A stretch of 64,000 nucleotides of DNA from Gautieria morchelliformis (lineage: Eukaryota; Basidiomycota; Agaricomycetes; Gomphales; Gomphaceae), in the NCBI GenBank assembly GCA_015179125.1, contig WHVA01000450.1:29949-93948 (forward strand), given 5' to 3'. Numbering within the stretch: the stretch's first letter is position 1; every line of letters begins with the position of its first letter. The notes under the pieces are model-generated. The model was not told the origin of the DNA, did no database searches, and worked only from the letters and a program-made list of their open reading frames with translations. Of the stretch, positions 1 through 11,400 are shown piece after piece. The position numbers and the translations under genes are program-made.

Positions 1-3000
1 CACAATATCTAGATACTAGTCTCACTTTCAGCGACTCTTCTTTGCAGGACGTTTCGCTACTTGTCACAAAGTTACACCCTTCAGCCGCAATCGTTCTTGG
101 GCTTCCGTGGCTTCGCTCTATGAAACCAACGATCGATTGGGGCTCCCTCTCAATTACCTTTCCTTCCGGCACCGACTTCATGCTCCCACGTATGACGGTC
201 GCTATGGCCTGTACGATGATTTCCCCACCAGCTATCTTCGACAGTATCCCCGAACTCCACACTGCATCTATGACATCGCCACCGCCAGTTCCTGGTTCGC
301 ATCCATCCCCGCCATCCTTGGGTTATATCCCAAACACGGCGATTGGACCACTCTCCTACGTCCCGGTCCTTCCACCGGACGTCGCTTCTTCGCCCGCTCC
401 TATTCCAAATCTTTCTGGTTACGAACAGACGTTCGACGTGGATGGCGAACCCTTACTTCTCTCAACCAAGCCAATCGAGAATCACTCCTCTGAGTCCTCT
501 ATATCACTTCCTAATGATCTCATTCATCCATTTTCAGCCACGAAAGAACCCATAATAGAAACCGAACCTATTCGACCAAAAACAGAGCCTACTCCGAGTC
601 ATTTTCGTTCCTGTACACCATGTACAGAATTACTGATCGATGACCACCTCCCATTCCATTCTTCACCTCCTGATCCACCTCCGACAAGGAGGGTAGCCCG
701 CATATAGCCCTAATCAGCGCAGCCGCCTTCGAGCTAATCATGAAACTTGGCGAAGAAGAAACCTTCATGTTAAACATGCACCCTTCCATCCCTGAGCCCA
801 GTTCGCTTCGCGCTGTTGGCAACGCCCCAGCCCTGACCACACTCCTCCACGAAAACCCTCTACCGAAGGACAAGCTAGAAATGTTCAGGGCTGTGGTACC
901 AGAGGAGTACCACGACTTCTTCGATATCTTCTTGCTGCTAAAGCCAAAGACCTGCCCCCACATCGACCTTATGACCACACCATCGAAATCAAAAACGATG
1001 GTACACCACCTCATGGCCCCATATACCCACTCTCGAACAGCGAATTAGAGGCCATCTGCGAATATCTCGAAGACATGCTTGGCAAGGGATTTATCCGCTC
1101 CTCCCAGTCACCCGGTGGCGCCCCCGTTGTCTTCGCGAAAAAGAAGGATGGTACACTGCGAATGTGTGTGGACTACCGAGGGCTGAATCGTATCACGCAA
1201 AAGAACAAGTACCCTATCCCACTGATTCCGAGCCTTATTGACCAACTCAAAAGTGCGAACGTCTATACCAAATTCGACCTTCGCGCCGGGTTCAATAACG
1301 TTCGGATCACCTCTGGCCAAGAGTGGAAGACAGCCTTCCGAACATGATATGGGTCCTTCGAATATCTCGTCATGCTGTTCGGGTTAACGAATGCTCTGGC
1401 TACGTTCCAGCACTTCATGAATGACATCTTCCAAGACATGGCTGACGTCTTCGTTGTAGTCTACCTCGACGACATCCTTATCCTCTCCAAGAACAGGGAA
1501 GACCACTTAGAGCATGTCCGAATGGTCCTCGCCCATCTTCGAAAACACAACCTCTTCATAAAGCCCGAGAAGTGCCTTTTCCATTCGAACTGGGTTTAGT
1601 TTCTCGGATTCATCATCTCTCCTGCTGGGGTCTCTATGGCGAAAAGACAGCTGCCATCACAAAGTGGCCTGCACCGACGAACGTTCGCGAAGTCCAATCA
1701 TTCCTAGGCTTTGCAAACTTCTACAGGAGATTCATCATTTCGTTCTCTGAAATGTCCTGCCACTCACTCACCTGACCAGGAAGGATACTCCATTCGCCTG
1801 GGACGCGAAGCAACAGGAGGCTTTCAGAGCACTCAAAGCCGCGTTCTCACAGGCCCCAGTCCTCCTCCACTTCGACCTGAATAACCCAATCGTCATCGAA
1901 ACGGACACCTCCGACTACGCCATCGCCGCCATCATCTCCCAGATCACCCCCTCCGATGGTGATATCCACCTGATCGCCTTTTACTCGCGAGGAATGGCAC
2001 CTGCCGAAATGAACTACGAGATCTATGACAAGGAGCTGCTCGCGATCTTTTGTGCCTTCAAACAATGGCGAAACTACCTCGAAGGGGCATCCCACGTCAT
2101 CCTCGTCCTCTCCGACCACAAGAATCTTGAGGACTTCACAACCACGAAACAGCTGACCCGACGACAGGTCCATTGGTCCGAAAACCTGTCAGGGTTCAAC
2201 TGTATCATTCGCTACCGAGCTGGGCGACTTGGCACAAAGCCGGATGCATTGACCCATCGGGGCGACGTGTACCCAAAAGGGGGGGATGGTGCTTACGCAT
2301 TGGTGAATCCCCACAACTTCCAATCGATGTTTAAAACCGGGCAACTCATTCGCGCCATCATCCTTGACTCCGCATCACTGTTAACATCCATCCAACAGGG
2401 CCAGCTGACCGATCGCTTGTCCTCAGCTCAAATCACTCACCTTCAGTCTCAATCATTGGCAATCACCGCTTCAAATGAGAAGTCAGACCCCTGGTCACTT
2501 GGAGAGGATGGAAAAACGCTGTTATACAAACAGCGAACGTATGTCCCCGATCATAATGATATTCATTTGGACATCCTTCGCTCGCTGCATGATCATCAGT
2601 TAGCAGGCCACCCAGGGATCAGCAAAACGATGAAAAACATTGGAAGACAGTATCATTGGCCGAACATGTCCACCTTTGTCACCAACTATATCGGCTCCTG
2701 TTCCAAGTGTCGCCACGCTAAGTCCATTCATCACAAGCCTTTCGATCCACTTCGCTTTCTACCCATCAGCCAACGACCTTGGGATTCGATCTCCATGGAC
2801 TTCATCGAAGGGCTCCCACCGTCGGATGGGCACGATATGATCCTTGTCATTGTCGATAGGCTAACGATGATGGCCCTGTTCATTCCGACATTCTCAGACA
2901 TCGATTCGGGAGACGTCGCCATGCTCTTCCTTCAACACGTATTCGCTAAACACGGTAGCCCCAGCGACATCATCTCCGATCGAGGGAAGCACTTCACATC

Positions 3001-3834
3001 CCGATTCTGGACCTCTCTCTGCGAAATCCTCAGCATCAAAGGCAACCTTTCTACAGCCTACCACCCCCAAACCGATGGACAGACCGAACGAGTAAACCAA
3101 ATCCTAGAGCAATATCTCCGAGTCTATATCAACTACCAGCAGGACGATTGGGTCGACCTCTTGCCTCTCACCAAATTCGCTTACAACAACACAGCCCATT
3201 GGCGACTCAGGTCACACCCTTCTTCGCCAACAAAGGTTTCCATCCAAAGCTCGAAGTATCGCTCACTTCGGTAGCTTCCGAGGATGCCTATCGCCAGTCG
3301 GCAGACCTCAAGGACCTCCACCAATACCTTCGAGATCAAATCAAGAAATCAATTATCCAGTACACTTCGGCCACAACCACTCGCCGCATTCCGATCCCTG
3401 AGTTTCAGGTCGGCGACAGAGTATGGCTCGACTCGCGAAATATTCACCTGAAACGACCTTCGAAGAAACTTGACCACCGAAGACTTGGCCCATATCCTAT
3501 CATGGCTAAAATATCTTCTCATGCGTTTCGCTTAGGCTTACCACTGGACCTTCGCCAGATCTACCCTGTGTTTCATGTATCCCTTCTCGAACCCGCCACG
3601 ACATCTACCATCCCAGGTAGATACGCAGACCCCCCACCACCTATCGAAATTGACTCCGAAATCGAGTTGGAAGGCAGAGGTCAGAGAGACAGAGGCCTTG
3701 CAAGTACTTGCTGTGGTAAGAACAGGAAACAGTGCAAAGGGAGTCACATATCAAAGTCAATTATCGGATTGCAGAACAGAGGCACACATGACTGGGTTTT
3801 ATACAAAGAGCTGAGACAACATGTCAGAAGGTAG
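1..3834 (+). mobile_element. Ty3/gypsy retrotransposon pol, broken, left end outside the window
   Basis: Translated segments in order match a Ty3/gypsy pol: the end of an aspartic protease region (about 42-200), reverse transcriptase (about 1040-1600), RNase H (about 1780-2260), integrase with its zinc-binding N-terminus (about 2560-3200), and the C-terminal integrase region (about 3400-3700), which reads through GDRVWL and ends at the VFHVSLLEP block typical of fungal chromoviruses. The domain order RT, RNase H, integrase separates it from the copia elements in this window. The reading frame is interrupted several times (about five or six), so this is a fossil. No LTR is visible on the right side and the left side runs off the window, so its true length and age cannot be measured. 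Confidence 0.9.
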
Positions 3835-4252
3835 AGGTAAGCAATTCCGGTGCAAGCAAAGTAACTAGGATAAATGGAGTAAGTAACTAATACGGAACAA
3901 GAGGAACTACAAGGGGGTGCCGGGTAGAACTAAGAACAATCAATAGGCAAAAGAACAAGGGGAATGTGGGTCTAATTGATAGTGGAACAAATGGATCACC
4001 TGATGCTCTGGACTTGCTATGCTAAGGGTCAAGTAGGGAAGGCCGGTGAATAGAGTCAAAAGGGGAAGTATGTGAATAGTAAAGAACAAGGGGATCAAAA
4101 GGTCAAAGTGTGGACGTTGCGGAATAGAGCCAGAGGAGGCATGGAGGTACCAGAGTTGGTCGAGCAGCATGGTCATAACATTACCTACCTTCAATCAATA
4201 AGATGCGTTTTACTTATCTGAATGAAATTTTCTTATCTGAATGTGTTTGACT
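3835..4252. other. unassigned, between gypsy remains and Helitron-type end
   Basis: No coding region is recognisable. The sequence is purine-rich and could be the 3' untranslated part of the gypsy element or the body of the non-autonomous Helitron whose terminus follows. A short motif (AAAGAACAAGGGGA-like) occurs near 3949 and again near 4082. I see no LTR boundary. Confidence 0.4.
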
Positions 4253-4356
4253 TATCCCAAGTTTGATTTACCCAAGGCGTTTGACCTTGCTGATGCATTT
4301 GACCTTACCGAGGCGTTTGACTTGCACCCCCACGCGAAGCGCGGGTATCCACCTAG
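4253..4356 (+). mobile_element. Helitron-type 3' terminus, copy 1
   Basis: A GAA-loop hairpin (4329-4345, with one mismatch in its stem) is followed seven bases later by CTAG (4353-4356) and then a T, which is the classical Helitron 3' end: hairpin, short spacer, CTRR, with insertion between A and T. About 70 bases upstream of the hairpin consist of repeated TTTGACCTT words. The same subterminal sequence and terminus recur at 31433-31518, so this is a family. No Rep or helicase coding sequence is attached, which suggests a non-autonomous element. Its 5' end (expected TC) was not located. Confidence 0.6.
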
Positions 4357-7214
4357 TTATGAATATCCTCCTTACGTCCATCATTTCAATCTCCCAATCC
4401 TTAGAGTTTGCGATAGCCAATAAAAGTCTTAAGGAGTCGAACTTGACGACAGGTGAGGTTATGTCGTAGTAGTCCATTCCCGGCCTCTGAGTGAACCCTT
4501 GCGCGACTACCCGTGCCTTTCCTTTCTCTAATTCTCCATCTGTTTTTGTTTTCACTGTGTATACCCATCGACACCCAATAATATTGCAATCCGGCGGTAG
4601 AGACACTAGTTCCCATGTCCCAATTTGCTGGTGCTGTTTTATTTCTGTCTCCATTGCCTTTTCCCAAATGGGGGCATCCGATCGACTGATTGCTTCAGCC
4701 TAATTATTTGGTTCGGTAATGATGCTCGTGGTGACTAATGCTCGATCCGGATCGTTGAGCTTCCGATAGTCTGGCCTATTGGTCACTCGGCTGCTGCGTC
4801 GGATCTCGGGCACTTGTTCCTCGGGTGTTGACATAGTTATCACAGATGTGTGAGGGGTAACGTCATTCGCTTCCACTTCCGCTCTCCCATTCACTTCCGC
4901 CTCCGCTCCAGTTTCCTCGGGCTGTTGCTCATGCGATTCTGTCTCCCCTCGAGCGCAGCCATCCCACCGTTGTCTCCATCAGGTATAGTATACAATTTAG
5001 TGTCACCTGCATCAAATGTAATGTTTCTGGAGATTTGGACATGCCTTGAGAATTTATTGTAGTACTTCCAGGCCTTCGCGTGCTCAGCAACTCCAACGAA
5101 CAGGTGATGTTCCGCTTTCGGATCCAGCTTGGCACGGCGCTGATCCGGTACCATAACCCAACAACGTGTTCCGAATTCTTCCAGTCGCGATATATCAGGT
5201 TTCCTTCCAAAAAAGGCTTGATAAGGTGTAATCGCAGATCCAAGAGCTTGGGTCGGGGATCTGTTCTTAATGTAGCAAGCATATGCTACTGCCTCCGGCC
5301 ACAGGATTCTAGGTAGATCCTTGGCAAATAGCATGGCACGGGCATGCTCGAGTAAAGTTCTATTGAGTCGTTTGGCAATACCGTTCTGTGCCGGTGAATA
5401 GGGGGCAGTTGTTTCCATAATGATGCCATGCTGGTGACAAAAATCTTTGAAGGGTTTGTTAACGTATTCTCCACCGTTATCAGAACGAAAAACTTTGATT
5501 TTGTTACCGGTTTGCGTTTCCAGCAAACTTTTGAACCCTTCGAAGTTCTTCAGAGCTTCATCTTTGGTATTCCCGAAATAAACCACAGAGTACCTGGTTT
5601 TGGCATCTGTGAATGAATAGAAATAGCGCTCTCGGGCTGGACCCTCGACTTGGGCCAGTCCCCATACATCAGATACGATCAAATCGCCTGGTGCCTTGGC
5701 GGTCTCCTCGGCATGCTTCGGGAAAGGCTCCACATGGCGTTTCCCCTTAATGCAGGCAGTGCACTGGGTAGGTGCCTGGGAACTGTCGATAAGTAACCCG
5801 TCAACCAGGTTGTTACTTTGAATAGTCTTGATGGTCCACGGGTTGACGTGTCTGAGTATTCGGTGCCACTTATCCAGGGTACGTGCCTTCGCTACTGCTG
5901 CAAAGTCTCTTGGCTCACTTCCTGCCGTTCCCTTACATCTCATCCGATACATTCTTCCTATCTTCTGTCCCATGCCAAATAGAAGCCCTGACTTAGCTTT
6001 GAATTCGACGACAGATGATGTAAACGTGGCCGTGTGTCCAAGATCCGTGAGAAGTCCTACACTGATTAGGTTATTGGGTGCTTCAGGGGCATGTTTTACA
6101 TCAGTGAGTTTGATGTTGAAAGTGGCTGTGCCGACTTTGAATTGGACAGGTACCGTCCCTCGTCCACGTGTCTTCAGTGAGGCTCCAGGTGTGATGCCAT
6201 TAATAGTAGAATTTTCTTCAGTGTACGTTGAAAAACAATGGCGGTCTCGGGCTATATGCGTGGTTGCGGCCGAGTCAGCAAGCCAATCTGATGTTGAGAT
6301 GGAGATAAGAACTGCGTCATCAGCGGTGAATGCAAAATCATTTTCTTCCGTTTGTTGGGCAGTGTCACTATCTTTTGACTTATACCATGTTGGTGCTTGT
6401 CCTTCTTTCCCTCCTCCCTTTGCCCAACAATCCTTTATGTAGTGACCCTTCTTGCCACAATTGCGGCACTTCCCTTTCGTGGCGCCAGATTCATCGCGTG
6501 ACTGACTTCTGAGTACCGTGTGCCGGGCCAACCCTTCTTGCCGTGCCCGATCTTCGTCCAGGATTCTGGCTATCAGGATGTCCGACGAAATTGTAGTGCC
6601 GCCGGTGTTAACCGCGGTAATGAATGAAGACCAAGAGTCCGGGAGTGAGGTGAGTAATGTATTAGAGAAATCATCATCTGTGATTAATTGGCCTCGGGCA
6701 CACAGTTCCTGGCTGAGTCCTCGGAGTTTTCGAATATGTTCTTCCATGTTGGCTCCCTCTTCTGCGAGGGTACGGAAGAAGCTGCGGCGGAGGTTAACGA
6801 TTCCGACCGCACCTTTGGACTCGAATATTTCCTGTAATCTAATCCAGATAGCGTGACTCCCCATGAATTGATCAACATAAACGAGGTATTCATCGGATAT
6901 ACGTAAACAGATCTCTTTTCTCGCCTTCTTGTCTTTTTTCTTCCAATCGGCGATCGCCTGTCCTTCTGCCGATGTTACGTTGTCTGGGTCCGCCGCTGTG
7001 GGTTCGACATCGGTGCCGACTGTGATTTCCCAAACGTCTTGGTCATCGAGAATCCATTCGAGGCGGCGGCGCCATGCGGCGTAGTTGTCCCCGTTCAGGG
7101 GATCGATCTTGTACATACTATTGGTGTTGGCAAGGGACATTGTAGGTCGATTATTGCTGATATGAAAGATTGTTTTTTTTATTAGATATTTAGTTATGGC
7201 CGGGGCCCATAACC
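4357..7214 (-). mobile_element. Ty1/copia retrotransposon, truncated within reverse transcriptase
   Basis: On the minus strand a long gag-pol frame starts at 7140. It carries a UBN2-type gag, a CCHC zinc knuckle (about 6420-6465), a retropepsin region (about 6280), a GAG-pre-integrase region and an integrase core (about 5200-5690), then the start of reverse transcriptase (about 4360-4654). The element stops abruptly at 4357, exactly where the Helitron-type terminus begins. A primer-binding site complementary to the initiator-tRNA anticodon arm lies at 7203-7214. It is broken, with about two interruptions plus the loss of its 3' third; no LTR pair is available for dating. Confidence 0.9.
7203..7214 (-). 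other. copia primer-binding site (half-tRNA iMet type)
   Basis: The minus strand reads GGTTATGGGCCC, complementary to the anticodon arm of initiator tRNA-Met. This internal (half-tRNA) priming is known from Drosophila copia. The same 12 bases sit directly inside the 5' LTR of the three other copia elements in this window. Confidence 0.7.
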
Positions 7215-7633
7215 TATAGGTCGAAGATGCTTACAAATAAGATGTGAAGAAGTCTGTCGTTTTCGATGATCTATAGTAATGCGAGGTGCCGTCTTAAATA
7301 CAAAAAATCCTACTCTAATTATACCATGTCCTTTTGTCCAGCAAAGTACAAGGAGCTCATTGTACTTTGCTGCGCTCCTTCTTCTATCCCATACCTTTGA
7401 CTCCTTGTGCCTCGTACGCGTCATCATCTTATGTCAGCACGCCGGAAGTGCCGTTTCACTCAACACTTGCACCTTTCAGACGACAAGGACCATGCTGACA
7501 AGATGCTTGGTCGACCGCATAAGTTCCACGCACATGATTCACGTTTTCTTGTTGCTGATCTTCGTTTTCTTGGTGGGCAAGGCGCGTGGATCAGATGAGT
7601 CAATGAGTCATTGAAGGTTGGAGCTGGCTGAGG
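7215..7633. other. probable 5' LTR or flank of the truncated copia element, outer edge undefined
   Basis: The LTR of the truncated copia element should begin at 7215, directly after the primer-binding site. The bases there are TATA rather than the TGTA of the related elements, and with no second LTR the outer boundary cannot be fixed. No protein-coding signal is recognised here. Confidence 0.35.
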
Positions 7634-7988
7634 ATGACGGTTGTTGTGTTCAAGTTGGACCATGTGGTGAACTGTAGGCGTCTGTAAGATTGGTGCATCA
7701 TTGATGCGCGAGCACATGGACGATATTGCTTCTGTATCTACATCCCTGAGATACAGAACCCAGGCACACTACTGTATCAAAGAACCAGGCACCGCCACAA
7801 AGAACCCACGATGCCAAGCCAACCACGTGGATCAAGGGATCGGGTCGGCAATGGCCGGCGGGTACAATCGCGCCGCATGGTCACATGCAAATTACGGACA
7901 AGGGTGACGCCCAAGTTCCCGGTGCTTGGACTGCATCAAAGCGTTCGTATGTGAAAAACTGAAAAGCGGCGCTTGTAGACGTGTGTGG
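7634..7988 (+). repeat. dispersed repeat A, copy 1
   Basis: About 350 bases that recur in the same orientation at 15674-16006 with high identity and a few short length differences. Shared blocks include a GGTGCATCATTGAT segment near the left end and AAAGCGGCGCTTGTAGACG at the right end. No coding capacity, terminal inverted repeats or target duplication were found, so its class is unknown. Confidence 0.75.
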
Positions 7989-8116
7989 GTCCAGACCCTC
8001 ACCCTACTTAAGACTGGACGTGTGCACGTGCGTCACAAGGAAGCTAGAGAGATCTTGATGTATATAGGAGCACTGCAACTTGAAGCTAGAAAATTGAGTC
8101 TTCATGCTGATTGCTG

Positions 8117-8421
8117 TGTAGAGGTTATGCGCAGTAGACTAGATATAAAGCTCAGTGAGCGTGGTAGTTCACTCAGTGTATGTATTAGTACTCTACCTAG
8201 ATATAAAGCTATCAACGGAGTGAGTGGCTTTGTATCTAGACATCGATAGAAAAGGATACGCACCTCAGTGAGCGTGGTAGTTCACTGAGGTGCCGCTAAC
8301 TATTGGGTTGCACTATATACGGCCTCGGGCATATGCCCGAGGCTACTGATATGAGACCATACCCTGACCGATCTCCCCTCCACCCTAACAGTGTTCTAGC
8401 TTATCCCCGATAACCCCAACA
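8117..8421 (-). repeat. 3' LTR of the copia element at 8117-12979
   Basis: 305 bp, flanked outside by the target duplication TGCTG. It contains a perfect 20-bp palindrome built on CCTCGGGCATAT and a second hairpin with a CCTCAGTGA stem. Confidence 0.97.
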
Positions 8422-8428
8422 CTCCCCC

Positions 8429-11400
8429 TTAAGCGGAACGCATCCCTACCAGCGAGTTTAGGTACTCCACCTTGTGCCGGGCTAGGGGTTTGGTGAACAT
8501 GTCCGCAGCCATGTCAGCGGTGGGGACGTAGTCGACCTGTATGAGCTTCCTGCGAACGGCGTCCCGTATGAAGTGGTAGCGAATATCGATATGTTTGGTA
8601 CGAGGGTGGTACGCATCGTTCTTCGTGATGGAAATAGCAGAGATGTTGTCTAAGTGTATGGTGACGGGCTCCTTGAGTGGTCGCGCGATTTCCGCGATAA
8701 AAGTCCTAATCCAGAGAGCTTCCTTCGCAGCGTGCGTCGCCGCGATATACTCAGCCTCCGTTGTCGAAAGTGCGACGATAGGCTGCTTCTTCGAGCTCCA
8801 GGAGACCGCACCCCCGTCGATCGTGAATACATAGCCAGAAATAGAGTGCCTGTGTTCCTGTGAGGCCCAATCTGCGTCTGAAAAAACCTCTAGACCCTGT
8901 CCCGTCCCTCCGATGACGAGGCACGTGTCTTTCGTTCCCTTCAGGTAACGAAAAACCCGTTTTACCGCCTCCCAGTGTGCCCTCCCCGGATTCTGCATGA
9001 ATTGCGCGAGGAATGAGACGGCAAAGGATATGTCCGGACGCGTGCCCAGCGCCGCGTACATTAGGGAACCGATGGCCTCCCTGTAGGGGACGTTGCGCAT
9101 GTCGTCGTGCTGACGAGGTGTGGACGGTGATTGCGATAGGGATAGCTTATGGTGGGGGTCGAGTGGCGTGGTCAAGGGGTTGGCGTCCTGTAGGCTGAAT
9201 CGCTCGAGAATCCTCTCGATGTAAGCGCGCTGTGAGAGAGAGAGGGTTCGCAGCTCACGGTCCCGTTTGACTTCGATCCCCAATAACCAATGAAGATCCC
9301 CCATGTCCTTAATCTTGAGGACGGTGCGCAGCTCGTCTTTGAATCTGCGGATCGCGGCCTTCGAATTCCCTGCCATGGTGAGGTCGTTGACGTCGACGGC
9401 GATAATGAGCGCATCGTGGTCAGTGTATCGGTGGAACACTGCGTGTTCTGCCTCGCATCGCGTGAAGCCGAACCTGTACATAATTCCGCATAGCATGTCG
9501 TACCACTCCCTCCCCGACTGTTTTAACCTGTAGATCGCACGTTTGAGGCGGCAGACATGGTTTTCCTTGCCGGCGACTTCATATCCCTTGGGCTGACGCA
9601 TGTAAACCGTTTCCATGATCGGCGCGTTGAGATATGCGCCATCGATATCGGTTTGCTCCAGCTCCCAGTCATTCCTGACTGCTATGGCGGCTATAATGCG
9701 GATGGCGGAGAGTTTGGCGGTGGGGGAAAATGTCTCGTTGTAATCGATTCCTTCGGTCTGTGAGAATCCTTGCGCGACGAGTCGGGTCTTGTGTGCTACG
9801 ACCTGGCCGCTCGCGTTGCGCTTGTAGTGGAAAATGAGCTTGCTCCCCACGATACTTGCGCCGTCCGGTGGTTCCACCAAGTCCCAAGTGCCTAGATCCG
9901 CGTGCTGGCTCAGCTCGCGCTTGATCGAGGCATCCCATAGCGGCCAGTCGTCGCGGGAACGCGCGTCAGTCACGCTGACCGGGTCGTCCCCTGCGTCGCG
10001 TGCCGCTGCTGCCATCGAGTACTCGAAGGGGCGGCACGTCTCCCCCTCGGGCTCGGCGGCAGTGCCACTGTCCAGCTCTGCCAGAGCAGCCAAGGCCGTG
10101 CCGTCTGTGGGTAAGGGCATCCCTCGCGGGTAGGCGGGCGCGTTTGCGCGGCCCGTACTGCTGCCTGCGCCGTCCGCGATCCCTCGCACGTACGCCGACG
10201 GCTTTCGCGTGCGCTGGCCCCTGCCCTGCGGCGGGTCTGGCAGTGCATCTGCCCTCTCGAACCCTTCGAGCGGGTCGATCCGCGCGGTCTGTTCTGGAGG
10301 TGCTAGCGGCGGGGGTCTCTGGGCCTGATGGGTATGATGGGTACTGCTGCTGGCGCCCTGGCTGCCCTGAGGGTTGGACTCCCCCTCAGCCAGTGCATCA
10401 GCAGGAGTCACAAGGATAGGGGCGTCGAACGTGACATTACGTTCGACTGTGACACGGCGTTTCCCGGGCCAGTAAACCCTGTGCCCTTTACTCTCGTCGC
10501 TATATCCCATCCACCTGCCCTCGTCCGACTTTGCGTCTAGCTTGCTGTAATGTTCTTTCAGCACAAAGACCGTTGTGCCCCACTCAGGTAGGTCCGTGAG
10601 GTCGGGTTTTGCGCCGTGTACCAGCTCGTACGGCGTTTTGCCGTCGAGTGCGCGCGTCGAGGTACGATTTTTCAACCAGACCGCGTGCTGCACTGACTCG
10701 GTCCACAGGAACTTGGGTAAGTCCACTGTCAGGATCATAGCTCGCGCGTGCTCTAACAGCGTTCGATTCAGGCGCTCTGATACCCCGTTCTCCTCTGGCG
10801 TATCATGTACGGTGAGACTCCGTATTGTCCCTTTCGACTTAAGGTGCATAGTGAATTCCTGCGAAAGATATTCACCGCCGCGATCTGTTTGCAGTCGTTT
10901 TACCTTCGCGCCGTGCTGGGTCTCGACCCACGCCTCGTATTGTTTGTAGCAGCCGAACGCCTCGGCTTTCTGTGCCATGGGGACGAGGTAGGTCCATCTG
11001 TTGTGGTCATCGGTGAAACTGATAAAGTATTCTTTGCCATCGTAGCTCTGGGGGTTCGCCGGCCCCCAGACGTCCGAGTGGACTTTCTCTCCGAATGTGG
11101 AGGCACGCGGCCCATCCCGCGCCTGTGGGACCGGCTTGCGCGTAGGCTTGGCTTGCGCGCATGCCTTACAAAAACTCGGTTGGCTTGACGCGTCGAGGTC
11201 TAGCCCTGTTATGGTGCCGTCCCGGACGAGTTTCCGGGCGATCAGCGGTGATATATGGCCCATGCGCCGGTGCAGCTCGTCGATGGTGAGTGTTTTCCTT
11301 ATTGTATTCGCCGGCGCAGCCACTGACTTATGCTCTACCTTGTAGAGCCCGTTCGAGAGTGGGATCTGCCCCAGCAGCGCCCCTCTCGAATCTCGGATCA

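Noticed and set aside
7215-7465. A defined LTR for the truncated copia element
   Set aside because: A CAACA word at 7461-7465 could be its outer end, but without a second copy or a target duplication the boundary would be a guess.
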